Of a stretch of DNA of 64,000 nt, positions 25,864-34,762 are shown piece after piece (position 1 is the first letter of the stretch; every line of letters starts with the position of its first letter). The position numbers and the translations under genes were made by a program. The DNA is taken from positions 2,029,875 through 2,093,874 of the forward strand of contig NZ_KZ454939.1 of assembly GCF_002797355.1 (NCBI RefSeq), in the 5' to 3' direction. This DNA is from Bacillus xiapuensis (GTDB taxonomy: Bacteria > Bacillota > Bacilli > Bacillales > Domibacillaceae). The notes beneath the pieces were generated by a model, which was given only the letters and a program-made list of their open reading frames with translations, was not told the DNA's origin and searched no databases.

Positions 25864-27075
25864 CTATGACTGTTGTACTGCATTAAAGATTTCAAACATC
25901 GGCACAAGGATGGAGGTGACGATCGTTCCGACGATGGCGGCCAGCACGACAATCATCAGCGGCTCAATCAAGGATTTCATCCGGTCGGTTGCGGCTTCGA
26001 CCTCCTTTTCATAAAAATCGGCCACTTTGCCGAGCATGGCATCCAGCGAGCCGGTTTCTTCCCCGATGGAGATCATGTGATGAATTAAAGGCGGAAAGGC
26101 CCAATGCTTCTTCATCGGTTCCGTCAGCGATCTCCCTCTTTCTAAGGAGTCCTTAGACTGATGAATAACTTGGGCGATTACCTCGTTTCCGACAACGCGG
26201 CCGACGATCTCCATCGCCTGCAGAATGGGAACGGAGTTGGAAAACAGCGAGCTTAGCGTTCTCGTCATCCGCGCCAATACCGCCTTTTGCAGCAGCGAAC
26301 CGAATACCGGCAGTCTCAGCAGAAAATAATCGAGATAATATTTCGTTTCTTTTCTTTGTCTTGCCGCCCAGACAGCTGCCGCGAAGAGAAGAAACAAGCC
26401 GAGGATGACATACCAGTAGCGCTGCATCCATTCGCTCGCTCCGATGACAAACTTCGTGATGGCCGGCAGCTCGCCGCCAAAGTCCGCAAACATATCAACA
26501 AATGTCGGCACGACGGAGACGAGCAAAAAAGTCACAACGCCTGCAGCAATCAGTCCGACAACCGCCGGGTACATAAGAGCGGATACGACCTTTTGCTTCG
26601 TGCGGTATTGGCGCTCATAATGCTCCGCCATATCATCCAATGTTTCATCCAGACTTCCGGTTGCCTCCCCCGCCCGCAGCATGTTGATAAACAGCGGTTC
26701 AAAAATCTTTTTCTGATGGGAAGCGGCTTCTGAGAGGGGCCGTCCTTCCCTCAGCTCAAGCTCGATCTGCTTCAGAGCTTTTTTCAGCGCTTTGCTTTCA
26801 GTCTGTTCTGAGAGAATGACCGTGGCATCCACTACGGTGACGCCCGCTTGAAGGAGCGTGGCAAACTGGCGCAGGAAGATGACCAGATGCTCCAGCTTGA
26901 CTTGACGGCCTATCGTAATGTCTTTCGTAAAAATCGTTTCGGCCTGCTGCTGAATTTCCTTCACGCGAATGCCGCTCTTTTGCAGCTTAGTTAACGCTTC
27001 TTTCTTCGTATCCGCGGTTATCGTGCCCGACTTCTTGCCTTTCCGGTCTCTGCCCGTATACTTAAACTTAGCCAT
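25864..27075 (-). CDS. pilC: Type IV pilus inner-membrane platform protein PilC
   Basis: 403 residues with two GspF domains (about 70-193 and 273-395). Conserved helices are seen in LVIFLRQFATLLQAGVTVVD and MTRTLSSLFSNSVPILQAME, with three membrane segments. It anchors the ATPases and passes pilin subunits. The gene is 1 base from pilT. Confidence 0.95.
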   Translation of the reverse strand: MAKFKYTGRDRKGKKSGTITADTKKEALTKLQKSGIRVKEIQQQAETIFTKDITIGRQVKLEHLVIFLRQFATLLQAGVTVVDATVILSEQTESKALKKALKQIELELREGRPLSEAASHQKKIFEPLFINMLRAGEATGSLDETLDDMAEHYERQYRTKQKVVSALMYPAVVGLIAAGVVTFLLVSVVPTFVDMFADFGGELPAITKFVIGASEWMQRYWYVILGLFLLFAAAVWAARQRKETKYYLDYFLLRLPVFGSLLQKAVLARMTRTLSSLFSNSVPILQAMEIVGRVVGNEVIAQVIHQSKDSLERGRSLTEPMKKHWAFPPLIHHMISIGEETGSLDAMLGKVADFYEKEVEAATDRMKSLIEPLMIVVLAAIVGTIVTSILVPMFEIFNAVQQS

Positions 27076-27076
27076 A

Positions 27077-28117
27077 TCACTGCTCCTTTTCCTTGATGTA
27101 AGGAAGAAGAACCTCGCGCGAAAGAATGCCCTTCTCGTATAGTTCCTTCATGTGATCGGTCATCAGCTGCATTCCCTGCGCCCGGGAGGTTTGCATAATG
27201 TTAACGATTTGATGCACCTTTTCCGAACGGATTAAATTGGCGACGGCCGGATTGTTCATCAGCACTTCCACCGCTGCCCGCCGGCCCTTCTTATCCGCCG
27301 TCGGAAGCAGCCGCTGAGAAATGACGGCCCCAAGCACGGTCGCCAGCTGAATTCTGACCTGCGGCTGCTGCTCTGCTGGGAAAACATCAATAATCCGCTC
27401 AATAGTCGCCGGAGCGCTGGAGGTATGTAAGGTCGCCAGCACCAAGTGGCCGGTCTCTGCAGCTGTAATCGCCGTTTGTATTGTTTCCAAATCCCTCATC
27501 TCACCGACTAATATGATATCGGGGTCTTGACGAAGGGACGCCCGCAAGCCTTTGGCAAATGTTCTCGTATCGTGGCCGACTTCCCGCTGATCAATTAGGC
27601 ATTTGCCATGACGGTGCAAGTATTCGATCGGGTCTTCCAATGTAATGATATGCTTGCTTGTTTCTTTGTTTAAATAATCAATCATGCTCGCCAGCGTTGT
27701 TGATTTGCCGCTGCCAGTGGGGCCGGTGACAAGCACGAGTCCTTGCGGCTTTTCGGCAATAGCTTTCAGCGAAGCCGGCAGAGCTAAGTCCTCCAGCGAA
27801 GGAATTTTCGTCGGAATAACACGGATCGCTAAGGAAATGCAATTGCGCTGATAAAAAGCGTTCACACGAAAGCGCGACACTTTCGGAATGCCATAGGAAA
27901 AATCCAGCTCTCCCTGTTCCTTAAACGTCTCCCATAAGTGGCCGGGAATCAGCGCCTTCGCCATGCTTTCCGTATCTTGCGGCGAAAGCGCTTCTTTGCC
28001 GTAGCGCTTTAAATCCCCGTGAATGCGGAAGACCGGCGGCGAACCGACAGTCAAATGAATATCCGACGCCTGCAAGTCAAAGGCCGAACGCAGTAAAAAC
28101 TCAATCTTTTCTTTCAT
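27077..28117 (-). CDS. pilT: Type IV pilus retraction ATPase PilT
   Basis: A hexameric ATPase that depolymerises the pilus and powers twitching and DNA uptake. It has 346 residues: Walker A GPTGSGKST, Asp box TLEDPIEYLH, Walker B IILVGEMRD and His box HLVLATLHTSSA. A segment AVANLIRSEKVHQI corresponds to the AIRNLIRE motif needed for retraction. PilT shows that the system is a real retractile pilus; the B. subtilis comG pseudopilus has no such gene. Confidence 0.95.
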   Translation of the reverse strand: MKEKIEFLLRSAFDLQASDIHLTVGSPPVFRIHGDLKRYGKEALSPQDTESMAKALIPGHLWETFKEQGELDFSYGIPKVSRFRVNAFYQRNCISLAIRVIPTKIPSLEDLALPASLKAIAEKPQGLVLVTGPTGSGKSTTLASMIDYLNKETSKHIITLEDPIEYLHRHGKCLIDQREVGHDTRTFAKGLRASLRQDPDIILVGEMRDLETIQTAITAAETGHLVLATLHTSSAPATIERIIDVFPAEQQPQVRIQLATVLGAVISQRLLPTADKKGRRAAVEVLMNNPAVANLIRSEKVHQIVNIMQTSRAQGMQLMTDHMKELYEKGILSREVLLPYIKEKEQ

Positions 28118-28121
28118 AGCA

Positions 28122-29786
28122 TTACTCCATTAGCGCGACGCGAAGCACTTCTTCTGTTGTCGTCATTCCTTGCTTGACTTTCAGCAAGCCGTCATCCAGC
28201 AGAAAAATCGTTTTATCTTTGCGCGCGGTTTCTTTCAATTTTGCTAAGGATTCATCGTTTAAAACTTGTTTCTTCATTTCTTCCGTTACCGTCAGCACCT
28301 CATGTATCGCAACCCGCCCTTTATAGCCTGTCATATTGCAGGACGCGCAGCCGCGGCCGCGAAGCACTTTATCAAGCGTCAGTCCCCTTTTGCTGAAAAT
28401 CAACTGTTCCCGTTTCGTTGGCTCTTCCTCCCGAGCGCAATCACGGCATACCCGTCTTACTAGCCGCTGTGCTACAATCCCAACAATGGAGGACGCCACT
28501 AAAAAAGGCTCTACTCCCATATCGATCAGCCGGGTAATGGTGCTGATTGAATCGTTCGTATGAAGTGTGCTTAAGACTAAATGTCCGGTTAACGAAGCTC
28601 TAATAGCGATTTCTGCCGTTTCTTTATCACGGATTTCCCCAACCATGATGATGTTGGGGTCCTGGCGCAAAATCGAACGCAGACCGGCCGCGAACGTTAA
28701 CCCGACATGGGGATTGACTTGGATCTGATTGATGCCCTCCAGCTGATACTCCACTGGATCTTCTACGGTAATAATATTGACCTCTTCCGTATTCAGCTTA
28801 TTAAGTGCCGCATACAAGGTCGATGATTTACCTGAGCCGGTCGGGCCGGTAATCAGCACGATGCCATTCGGCTGCTCAATCATCTCTCCAAAGCGGCGCA
28901 AGTTTACTTTATTAAAGCCGAGCTGCTTTAAATCATTGAGTGCGCTGCTCAAATCCAATATCCGCATCACCACTTTTTCTCCAAAAATGGTCGGCAGCGT
29001 CGACACACGCATGTCAATCGGACGGAAATCCACATTCGTTTTAATGCGTCCATCCTGCGGAACACGATGCTCGGTAATATCGAGATTGGCCAATATTTTG
29101 ATTCTCGCAATCAGCATATTTTGCATGTGCTTCGGAAGCTGCCGTTCCGTCCGCAGCATGCCGTCTATGCGGAAGCGGATCAATAGCTTCGTCTCCTGGG
29201 GATCAATATGAATGTCGCTCGCTTTTTCGGCGATGGCATTGGACAGCAGCTGGTTGACGAGACGCACGATCGGCGAATCATCCTCCAGCACCTCCTCGCT
29301 CCCTGACTTAGTCTCGCTATCGGGCTGGATCAGCTCATCAAAGCTGTCGTCCATATCGTAATATTTATTGACTGTCCGGACGATGTCATCCTTGGTTGCG
29401 ATCGCCGTTTCAATCTGAAATCCCGTAGACAGGCGCAGATCCTCAATCGTGTAATAATCCATCGGGTCCACCATCGCCACAAACAGCCGGTTTTCTTCTT
29501 TTTTCAGCGGAATGATCAACTGGCGTTTCGCCATCTCCTTTGGAATCAGCGTCAGCAACTTCAGATCAATCGGATAGCGGTACAGGCTGACATGCGGAAT
29601 GCCCAGCTGGAATTCGAGAACTTCAATTAATTGCTGTTCAGTGATGTACCCCCGCTGCAAAAGTGCATCCCCAAGCTTCTGTCCTTCCGCCTTATCCGCC
29701 AGCGCCTGCTGCAGCTGATCCTCTGTTATCAGACCCGCATCCACAAGCAGGTCTCCCAGTCGTTTTCTTTGTTTGCGCATGCTCAT
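28122..29786 (-). CDS. pilB: Type IV pilus assembly (extension) ATPase PilB with MshEN domain
   Basis: 554 residues. The N-terminal MshEN-type repeats read RLGDLLVDAGLITEDQL and KLGDALLQRGYITEQQL, the pattern that binds cyclic di-GMP in MshE and PilB proteins. The ATPase core has Walker A GPTGSGKSST, Asp box TVEDPVEYQL, Walker B IIMVGEIRD and His box HLVLSTLHTND. A zinc tetracysteine follows (CRDC ... CASC). The ribosome site AAAGGTG precedes the ATG. It is in one operon with pilT and pilC. Confidence 0.95.
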   Translation of the reverse strand: MSMRKQRKRLGDLLVDAGLITEDQLQQALADKAEGQKLGDALLQRGYITEQQLIEVLEFQLGIPHVSLYRYPIDLKLLTLIPKEMAKRQLIIPLKKEENRLFVAMVDPMDYYTIEDLRLSTGFQIETAIATKDDIVRTVNKYYDMDDSFDELIQPDSETKSGSEEVLEDDSPIVRLVNQLLSNAIAEKASDIHIDPQETKLLIRFRIDGMLRTERQLPKHMQNMLIARIKILANLDITEHRVPQDGRIKTNVDFRPIDMRVSTLPTIFGEKVVMRILDLSSALNDLKQLGFNKVNLRRFGEMIEQPNGIVLITGPTGSGKSSTLYAALNKLNTEEVNIITVEDPVEYQLEGINQIQVNPHVGLTFAAGLRSILRQDPNIIMVGEIRDKETAEIAIRASLTGHLVLSTLHTNDSISTITRLIDMGVEPFLVASSIVGIVAQRLVRRVCRDCAREEEPTKREQLIFSKRGLTLDKVLRGRGCASCNMTGYKGRVAIHEVLTVTEEMKKQVLNDESLAKLKETARKDKTIFLLDDGLLKVKQGMTTTEEVLRVALME

Positions 29787-29789
29787 TCA

Positions 29790-31130
29790 TCACCTTTGTT
29801 CCGGTTTTGCCTTCTCTTCATCTGCCGCTTGCTTGCTTTGATTCTCAAAGCCCGCTGGCTGCGAGCGTCCCTTTTGGCTGCCTGCCGGCTGCTGATCCGT
29901 TTTTGGCGCTGGCACAGCTTCTTCTTGTTTCTCTTCCGTCTGGCCGGAAGCTTCATCTTTAGGCGGCGGCTCCTGCGAGCTATGCAGCTCAATCCGGTGA
30001 ATGGGCGGATAAAAATCTTCGGCAATTCTTTCTGTCTTCCGCTTACCTAAAGAGCCGATCCGCTCTCTATATACCTCGACCGAAACCCCTTTTTCCCCTG
30101 TTTTCTTCACCGCCGTCTGCCCATAAGGCAGGGCGGGGGTGAAATGCAGAATCGTCTTCGGCGCATAGGTTTGTTTATTTTTGATGATGGCTTGATATGT
30201 ATATGAAAATGGAACGCCTTTCAATGCGCCGTACAGCTTGCCGTTCACTGTCTTCCATTGCAGCGTATAAGGCAAAGGGTTGTTATTCATGAAAATAAAG
30301 TCCTGATCCTTCTCCCGATCCACCCTTGCTTCATATCCTAATTCCATATAAGCCGGCAGCTTAGTGCTTTGGTTTTTCTCAAGAATCAGGAAGTTGGTTT
30401 TCAAAACGATTTGGTACAGTAAAGAGGACAGCGTGTTTAATGCTTCTTCGTTTAAATCCGCGTAACCCGCTTCATCGATCCATTCATTGAAAGAAAATAC
30501 TTGCTTCGGTTTAAACGTAAGCGCTGGCTGCTCTTCCATTAACGGCTGCAGAGCTTCATCGGCTGAACTGGCTGCCACGAATGCTTCGGAGACAACCGCC
30601 TGCTTGCTCTCATCGTTTAAGTAATTGGTCAAATCTATGACGGATTCGCCCGGCTGCAAATACGCGGCGATATCCTGAAGATCGCTGTAAAGAGCGTCAA
30701 AATCAAACGCCGCTCTCTCCAGCTCCGGAAATTCCAGCAGAATCTCCTCTTTCACTTGTTCTTTCACAACATGAACAGCTAATAAATTTTGCTCGCCGGA
30801 GACGGCTTCATTCACTGACGCCTTCACGGAAAAACGGAACAGCGAAAGATCAAGCGGCACCGACTTCTCAACATATTGAAGAATCAGCTTTTTATTTTTC
30901 GCCCACTTATCAATTTCCTTATTGACAAGCTCGGCGGCGTCCAGTTTTGTTTTATTCGCCACCCCTACGGGTCCGATGGCCGTCCCTTCATCAAAGCCGG
31001 CTGCCATGTTGAACACTTTGCCATAAACATTGGCGCCATAATATGAAAAGCTGATTAAATAGGCCGTAATCAAAGCTAAAATGACCGATATCTTTAAAGT
31101 GCCTTGCCCTTTCACATTATGACCCTCCAA
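29790..31130 (-). CDS. VanW-like membrane-anchored protein of the pilus operon
   Basis: 446 residues. One N-terminal membrane segment (ISVILALITAYLISFSYYGA) is followed by an extracellular region with weak VanW-type features: KLPAYMELGYEARV, DFIFMNNNPLPYTLQW and FSYTYQ, ending near RIAEDFYPPIHRIEL. The last 70 residues are a disordered Pro/Glu/Lys/Gln tail. VanW-domain proteins are of unknown biochemical function. The gene lies 3 bases upstream of pilB and 6 bases after the PRC-barrel gene, so it belongs to the pilus operon. The VanW label is moderate. Confidence 0.6.
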   Translation of the reverse strand: MEGHNVKGQGTLKISVILALITAYLISFSYYGANVYGKVFNMAAGFDEGTAIGPVGVANKTKLDAAELVNKEIDKWAKNKKLILQYVEKSVPLDLSLFRFSVKASVNEAVSGEQNLLAVHVVKEQVKEEILLEFPELERAAFDFDALYSDLQDIAAYLQPGESVIDLTNYLNDESKQAVVSEAFVAASSADEALQPLMEEQPALTFKPKQVFSFNEWIDEAGYADLNEEALNTLSSLLYQIVLKTNFLILEKNQSTKLPAYMELGYEARVDREKDQDFIFMNNNPLPYTLQWKTVNGKLYGALKGVPFSYTYQAIIKNKQTYAPKTILHFTPALPYGQTAVKKTGEKGVSVEVYRERIGSLGKRKTERIAEDFYPPIHRIELHSSQEPPPKDEASGQTEEKQEEAVPAPKTDQQPAGSQKGRSQPAGFENQSKQAADEEKAKPEQR

Positions 31131-31136
31131 TCTTGA

Positions 31137-31838
31137 TTAACCTTCTGCACTCATGCTTACATCCACCAGCACTTCTGGCCCTGCTTCTCTAGCGGATTGA
31201 ATATGCTCCTCTGTTAACACGGTTCCTTTGGGAATGAGAAGCGCTCCGTTAAGATCTACAATATCTTTCGTCGCTGTTTTGCCAATTAATAAAGCATCCT
31301 GCTGCTTTTCAATCGCCGCTAAGCTGTCTTCTTCGGCTGCTTTCTCTGCTTGACGCCCTTGCTGAAGCGCGGAGGCTGCCTCTTCCTTAGCGATAATAAC
31401 GTCCTTTCCATATGTGATGACCAGCTCTGAATCCAGCGCCGTTAACTGCTCATTCACCGTTACGTCAAGCGTGATAATGCTGCCGGTATCTTCATCCACC
31501 ACATATTCCTCGGCTTCGCCAAGCAATTGGCCTTTGCGGGTCATTACGCGCGTATTTTCAATTTGAACTTGACGGTTTAACAATTCTTTCGCTATCGGAA
31601 TTTCATTTAAATCTATGATGGCTCCCTCGTTTTCAATGGTCAGCGCATAATCACCGATGCCAATGACCTTTTGGAACGGAATAGCTCTTCCTTCTGCTTG
31701 CCACTCTTCATGCTCTACGGTAAAAAAATCGACCCGGCCTTGATCGGGGTTAATGATTAATGATTTCACCCGGCCCAGTTCCGCCCCGTCTGCAATACTA
31801 AAAATGGGGAGGCCTTTAATTTCTGCACTTTTTTTCAT
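31137..31838 (-). CDS. PRC-barrel domain protein
   Basis: 233 residues, cytoplasmic, with two PRC-barrel-like units (residues 5-75: LPIFSIADGAELGRVKSLII; and 85-150: VMTRKGQLLGEAEEYVVD). A helical charged linker and a C-terminal segment (GALLIPKGTVLTEEHI) similar to a small beta-rich module follow. PRC-barrels often bind partner proteins or RNA. It lies in the pilus operon and may be a scaffold or regulator; the exact role is unknown. Confidence 0.7.
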   Translation of the reverse strand: MKKSAEIKGLPIFSIADGAELGRVKSLIINPDQGRVDFFTVEHEEWQAEGRAIPFQKVIGIGDYALTIENEGAIIDLNEIPIAKELLNRQVQIENTRVMTRKGQLLGEAEEYVVDEDTGSIITLDVTVNEQLTALDSELVITYGKDVIIAKEEAASALQQGRQAEKAAEEDSLAAIEKQQDALLIGKTATKDIVDLNGALLIPKGTVLTEEHIQSAREAGPEVLVDVSMSAEG

Positions 31839-31853
31839 ATTTCCTTCACCTAT

Positions 31854-33608
31854 CTATACGTTTTTTTTATTGATCACTGACTGTATAAGCTCAAGCTCTG
31901 AAAGCACGACCGGATAGCGGGCGAGCCGCTCCTTCAATTCATTGGCGAGCTCGCTGGCCTTCTCTGTCTGCTGATGTTCAATGTAGTATGAAAGCAAGCC
32001 CTTAGCCAGCGTATAATAATCCCTGTCATGAAGCGGCGCCTGCAAGTACCGCTTCATAACTTCCTCCACTTGTTCAAAGGAAAGCAGCTCTTTTTTAACC
32101 TCAATCTCTTTCCTAATCATTCGCAGCCAGCGAATATCCAGCATAGGAATTTCTTGCAGACCGCTTGGCTCACGATCCATACATACCGCTAGCTCGCCAG
32201 CTGAGACGATGGTCTCCTCCGCTGAACGCTCTTCTTGCGGCTGCGGCCAAACGTCCGGCTCTTCCGCTGAATCATCTTCTCCCGGTGCTTTTGCTGTGAA
32301 CTCCTCCAGCTCGTTAATATATTCACATTCAGCGGTTGTGGCTTTTTCTTTTTGATTCTCTCCAGGGGACTCCTCTGCCCTCTCATCAAACCGCTCTTCT
32401 AAATAGACACCAGCCGGGGACTTTCCGCTTGCGTGCGGTTCGTCCCGCCGAACGTCTCGTTCTATCGGCTCTTCTCGTTCTGCAACTGTTAAGTCTGTCA
32501 GCTCCCACTCCGGTTCCTCGTCGGCGCCAGCTTGTTTCGGTTGATTCTCTTCCTCTTTGATCTCATCAAACAGCTCTTCCAAATAAGCGTCAGCTTCAGG
32601 TTCCCCGTTTTCTTCCGGTTCATCCCGCTGGTCGTCTCGTTCTGCCGCTGTTAAGTCTGTCAGCTCCCACTCCGGCTCCTCTTCGACGCCAGCTTGTTTC
32701 GGTTGATTCTCTTCCTCTTTGATCTCATCAAACAGCTCCTCCAAATAAGCGTCAGCTTCAGGTTCCCCGTTTTCTTCCGGTTCATCCCGCTGGTCGTCTC
32801 GTTCTGCCGCTGTTAAGTCTGTCAGCTCCCACTCCGGCTCCTCTTCGACGCCAGCTTGTTCCGGTTGATTCTCTTCCTCTTTGATCTCATCAAACAGCTC
32901 TTCCAAATAAGCGTCAGCCGCAGGTTCCCCGTTTTCTTCCGGTTCATCTGAGGGTCGCTCCTCGAGAGAACCATGATTCCCCTGTTTGCTGGAACTTGCT
33001 TGAACTTCTTCCGGCTGTTCTTCCTTCATCTCGCCCACCAGCTCTTCTAAATAAGCGTCAGCTTCACCCGCTTCTTGCGGCGCTTGTTTTAGATCTGCTG
33101 GCTGCTGCTTGGCTGTTCGGTTGATTTGCTCCTCTTGAGAAGCTTCCCACATCGATTCAATGACATTCATTTCCTCTTCACGATGAGAGAACGTGAACGG
33201 TTCTTCTGCCGAAGCGTCCGGCTCTGAGACGGTCATTCGTTCTTCGCTTTCAGGCTCCTTCATCTGTGTGCTGTTTCTTTCCTGAATCGGCCCCCTTTCC
33301 ATATCGGCCGCTTGGATTTCTTGACCGATCGCTTCATCCGCTCCCTCTTCCGCTATTCCTTCTGTAAATCTTGCATTTTGGCCGATATATTTCTCTGTCA
33401 CATAAGTAAACACGATCACAAACAAAACCGACAAGAGCGCACTTTGCCAGAACGGAACGAAGGGCATCGATCCTAAACAAACCCCTGCACTAAGTAGCGC
33501 GAACAAGATCAAAAGTCCTTTCCCCTTCATATTCAGATCGATGGGAATCCAAGGAATTAGAGGAATAAGTAGGCAAAAAGCAACAATAAACATTACCAAA
33601 ATAGTCAT
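31854..33608 (-). CDS. Acidic repeat membrane protein, first gene of the pilus operon
   Basis: 584 residues. The N-terminus has three hydrophobic segments (residues 3-24, 31-50, 54-70), then a highly acidic region rich in Glu, Asp, Gln and Pro with three near-identical 54-residue repeats (DAYLEELFDEIKEEENQP ... WELTDLTAAERDD). Related partial units lie before and after. The last 100 residues are helical (DYYTLAKGLLSYYIEHQQTE) and may form a TPR-like module. No function is recognised. The position at the head of the pilus operon suggests a pilus-associated membrane scaffold. Confidence 0.7.
   Translation of the reverse strand: MTILVMFIVAFCLLIPLIPWIPIDLNMKGKGLLILFALLSAGVCLGSMPFVPFWQSALLSVLFVIVFTYVTEKYIGQNARFTEGIAEEGADEAIGQEIQAADMERGPIQERNSTQMKEPESEERMTVSEPDASAEEPFTFSHREEEMNVIESMWEASQEEQINRTAKQQPADLKQAPQEAGEADAYLEELVGEMKEEQPEEVQASSSKQGNHGSLEERPSDEPEENGEPAADAYLEELFDEIKEEENQPEQAGVEEEPEWELTDLTAAERDDQRDEPEENGEPEADAYLEELFDEIKEEENQPKQAGVEEEPEWELTDLTAAERDDQRDEPEENGEPEADAYLEELFDEIKEEENQPKQAGADEEPEWELTDLTVAEREEPIERDVRRDEPHASGKSPAGVYLEERFDERAEESPGENQKEKATTAECEYINELEEFTAKAPGEDDSAEEPDVWPQPQEERSAEETIVSAGELAVCMDREPSGLQEIPMLDIRWLRMIRKEIEVKKELLSFEQVEEVMKRYLQAPLHDRDYYTLAKGLLSYYIEHQQTEKASELANELKERLARYPVVLSELELIQSVINKKNV
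32430..32915 (-). repeat. 162-bp coding tandem repeat, three copies
   Basis: Three adjacent 162-base units (32915-32754, 32753-32592, 32591-32430) encode 54 residues each inside the acidic membrane protein. The first two are almost identical in DNA; the third diverges after about 40 codons. The unit keeps frame, so copy-number change would not break the gene. Confidence 0.9.
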
Positions 33609-33732
33609 CAGAACGCCTCACACGTAGGAATATATTATAAAAATAGAAAAATATAGTACTTTTAGATTAATGAAACTACGAAATATTGTATAATAAATTC
33701 AAGAATTTTGAAAGAAGGGAAAGATCAATCCG
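33609..33732. promoter_or_regulatory. Divergent promoter region of the two pilus operons
   Basis: This 124-base AT-rich gap separates the minus-strand and plus-strand pilus operons. TATAAT-like -10 boxes occur on the plus strand at 33689-33694 (TATAAT) and on the minus strand at 33639-33634 (TATAAT). Neither has a good -35, which would fit an activator or an alternative sigma factor. This is inference. Confidence 0.5.
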
Positions 33733-34236
33733 TTGAAATTTGTCCGAACTTGTGAAAAAGGTGTCACATTATTGGAACTGCTGCTGGCGCTTACGATCCT
33801 ATCAATTGTTCTGCTGAGCTTCACTAGATTCTTTTTTCAAGCGGGCACGTATAATCAATCTAATCAGAGTAAAACAGTAGCTACCAATGTGGCGCGAAAT
33901 GTGCTGATGTATATGGAGAAGCAGCCGTTCATTAAAGTCCGGCATGATTTCGGCCCCGCCCTGCTGGATACAAAGAAAAGAAATGACTATGCGTACGAGC
34001 TTTATCTCTGCGGCAGCGGCTATCAGTACTTTGAACCGAATAAACCAAAAAACGCCGGCTGTAAACCGATCTCAATCAATAATGAAAGCTATCATGTCAA
34101 AATTTATCCAGAAAAGATGGATGAACCTGAAAAGAGGAAATATTATATTCCTATTACGGTGGAGGTGAGCTGGGGAGCTGATGATAAGAAAACAACAGCC
34201 TTGGACGGCACAATTAAAAGCGAAGATTTGCGATAA
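33733..34236 (+). CDS. Minor type IV pilin (prepilin-like)
   Basis: 167 residues from a TTG start. The leader of about 9 residues ends CEKG and is followed by VTLLELLLALTILSIVLLSF with Glu5. The globular part contains two Cys (LCGSGYQ ... NAGCKP) that may form a disulfide. It is the first of three overlapping plus-strand genes. It resembles PilV/GspI-like minor pilins in size and order, but sequence alone does not decide that. Confidence 0.8.
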   Translation: MKFVRTCEKGVTLLELLLALTILSIVLLSFTRFFFQAGTYNQSNQSKTVATNVARNVLMYMEKQPFIKVRHDFGPALLDTKKRNDYAYELYLCGSGYQYFEPNKPKNAGCKPISINNESYHVKIYPEKMDEPEKRKYYIPITVEVSWGADDKKTTALDGTIKSEDLR

Positions 34237-34762
34237 AGGCGGAGTTACGCTAGTGGAGCTTTTACTCACCTTTGTGATTATGGCCCTTTTAACACCTGTT
34301 GTATTTAATGTTTTTCAGACCGGTCAAAAAACGTATATTAAGCAAAATGCCGAAGTGCAATTCAGAGAAGATGCCGACTATGCGGTCACTATGGTGATGA
34401 ATGAATTCTACCGGACGGCTTTTGACTACGTAGATAATAGCTGCGGAGATAATTGCATTCGGATCGTAGATTCAAAGGCGCTCGATGTAGAAAAGCAGGC
34501 TTCCAGCGCATATTACAAAATCGAAGAGCAGGAGCAAGCTGAAAAGAAAACGATTTCGATCGCCCTTGATAACGGTGTTCTGGAAATCGACGGAGCCCCG
34601 CTGGAAATCAGCTCAGATCTCACCGGGTCGTCCATCTCTTACAAATGCGGCGCGGAAGAAAAAGATCAAGGCTGCCGATCGGGCATTATACAGCTAAAGC
34701 TCCGGCTGAGCGATGAGAAAACGAATCAAAATTTGATTCTCGAAAGCGAGTTTGGTTTTTAA
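34181..34762 (+). CDS. Minor type IV pilin, PilW/GspJ-like
   Basis: 193 residues; overlaps the end of the preceding gene by 56 bases. The leader ends ICDKGG before VTLVELLLTFVIMALLTPVV, with Glu5. The segment QNAEVQFREDADYAVTMVMN is the conserved region after the pilin helix in PilW/GspJ-like proteins. Cys pairs occur (SCGDNC; KCGAEEKDQGC). The spacing of the ribosome site (GGGGAG) to the ATG is short, so translation may depend on coupling. Confidence 0.78.
   Translation: MIRKQQPWTAQLKAKICDKGGVTLVELLLTFVIMALLTPVVFNVFQTGQKTYIKQNAEVQFREDADYAVTMVMNEFYRTAFDYVDNSCGDNCIRIVDSKALDVEKQASSAYYKIEEQEQAEKKTISIALDNGVLEIDGAPLEISSDLTGSSISYKCGAEEKDQGCRSGIIQLKLRLSDEKTNQNLILESEFGF

Noticed and set aside
32430-32915. 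The 162-base repeats as a CRISPR-like or intergenic repeat
   Set aside because: They are coding, adjacent without spacers, and keep frame in an acidic protein.
34181-34236. Overlap of the two minor pilin genes as a frameshifted single gene
   Set aside because: Each frame has its own prepilin leader with cleavage site and Glu5, so these are two genes with a 56-base overlap.
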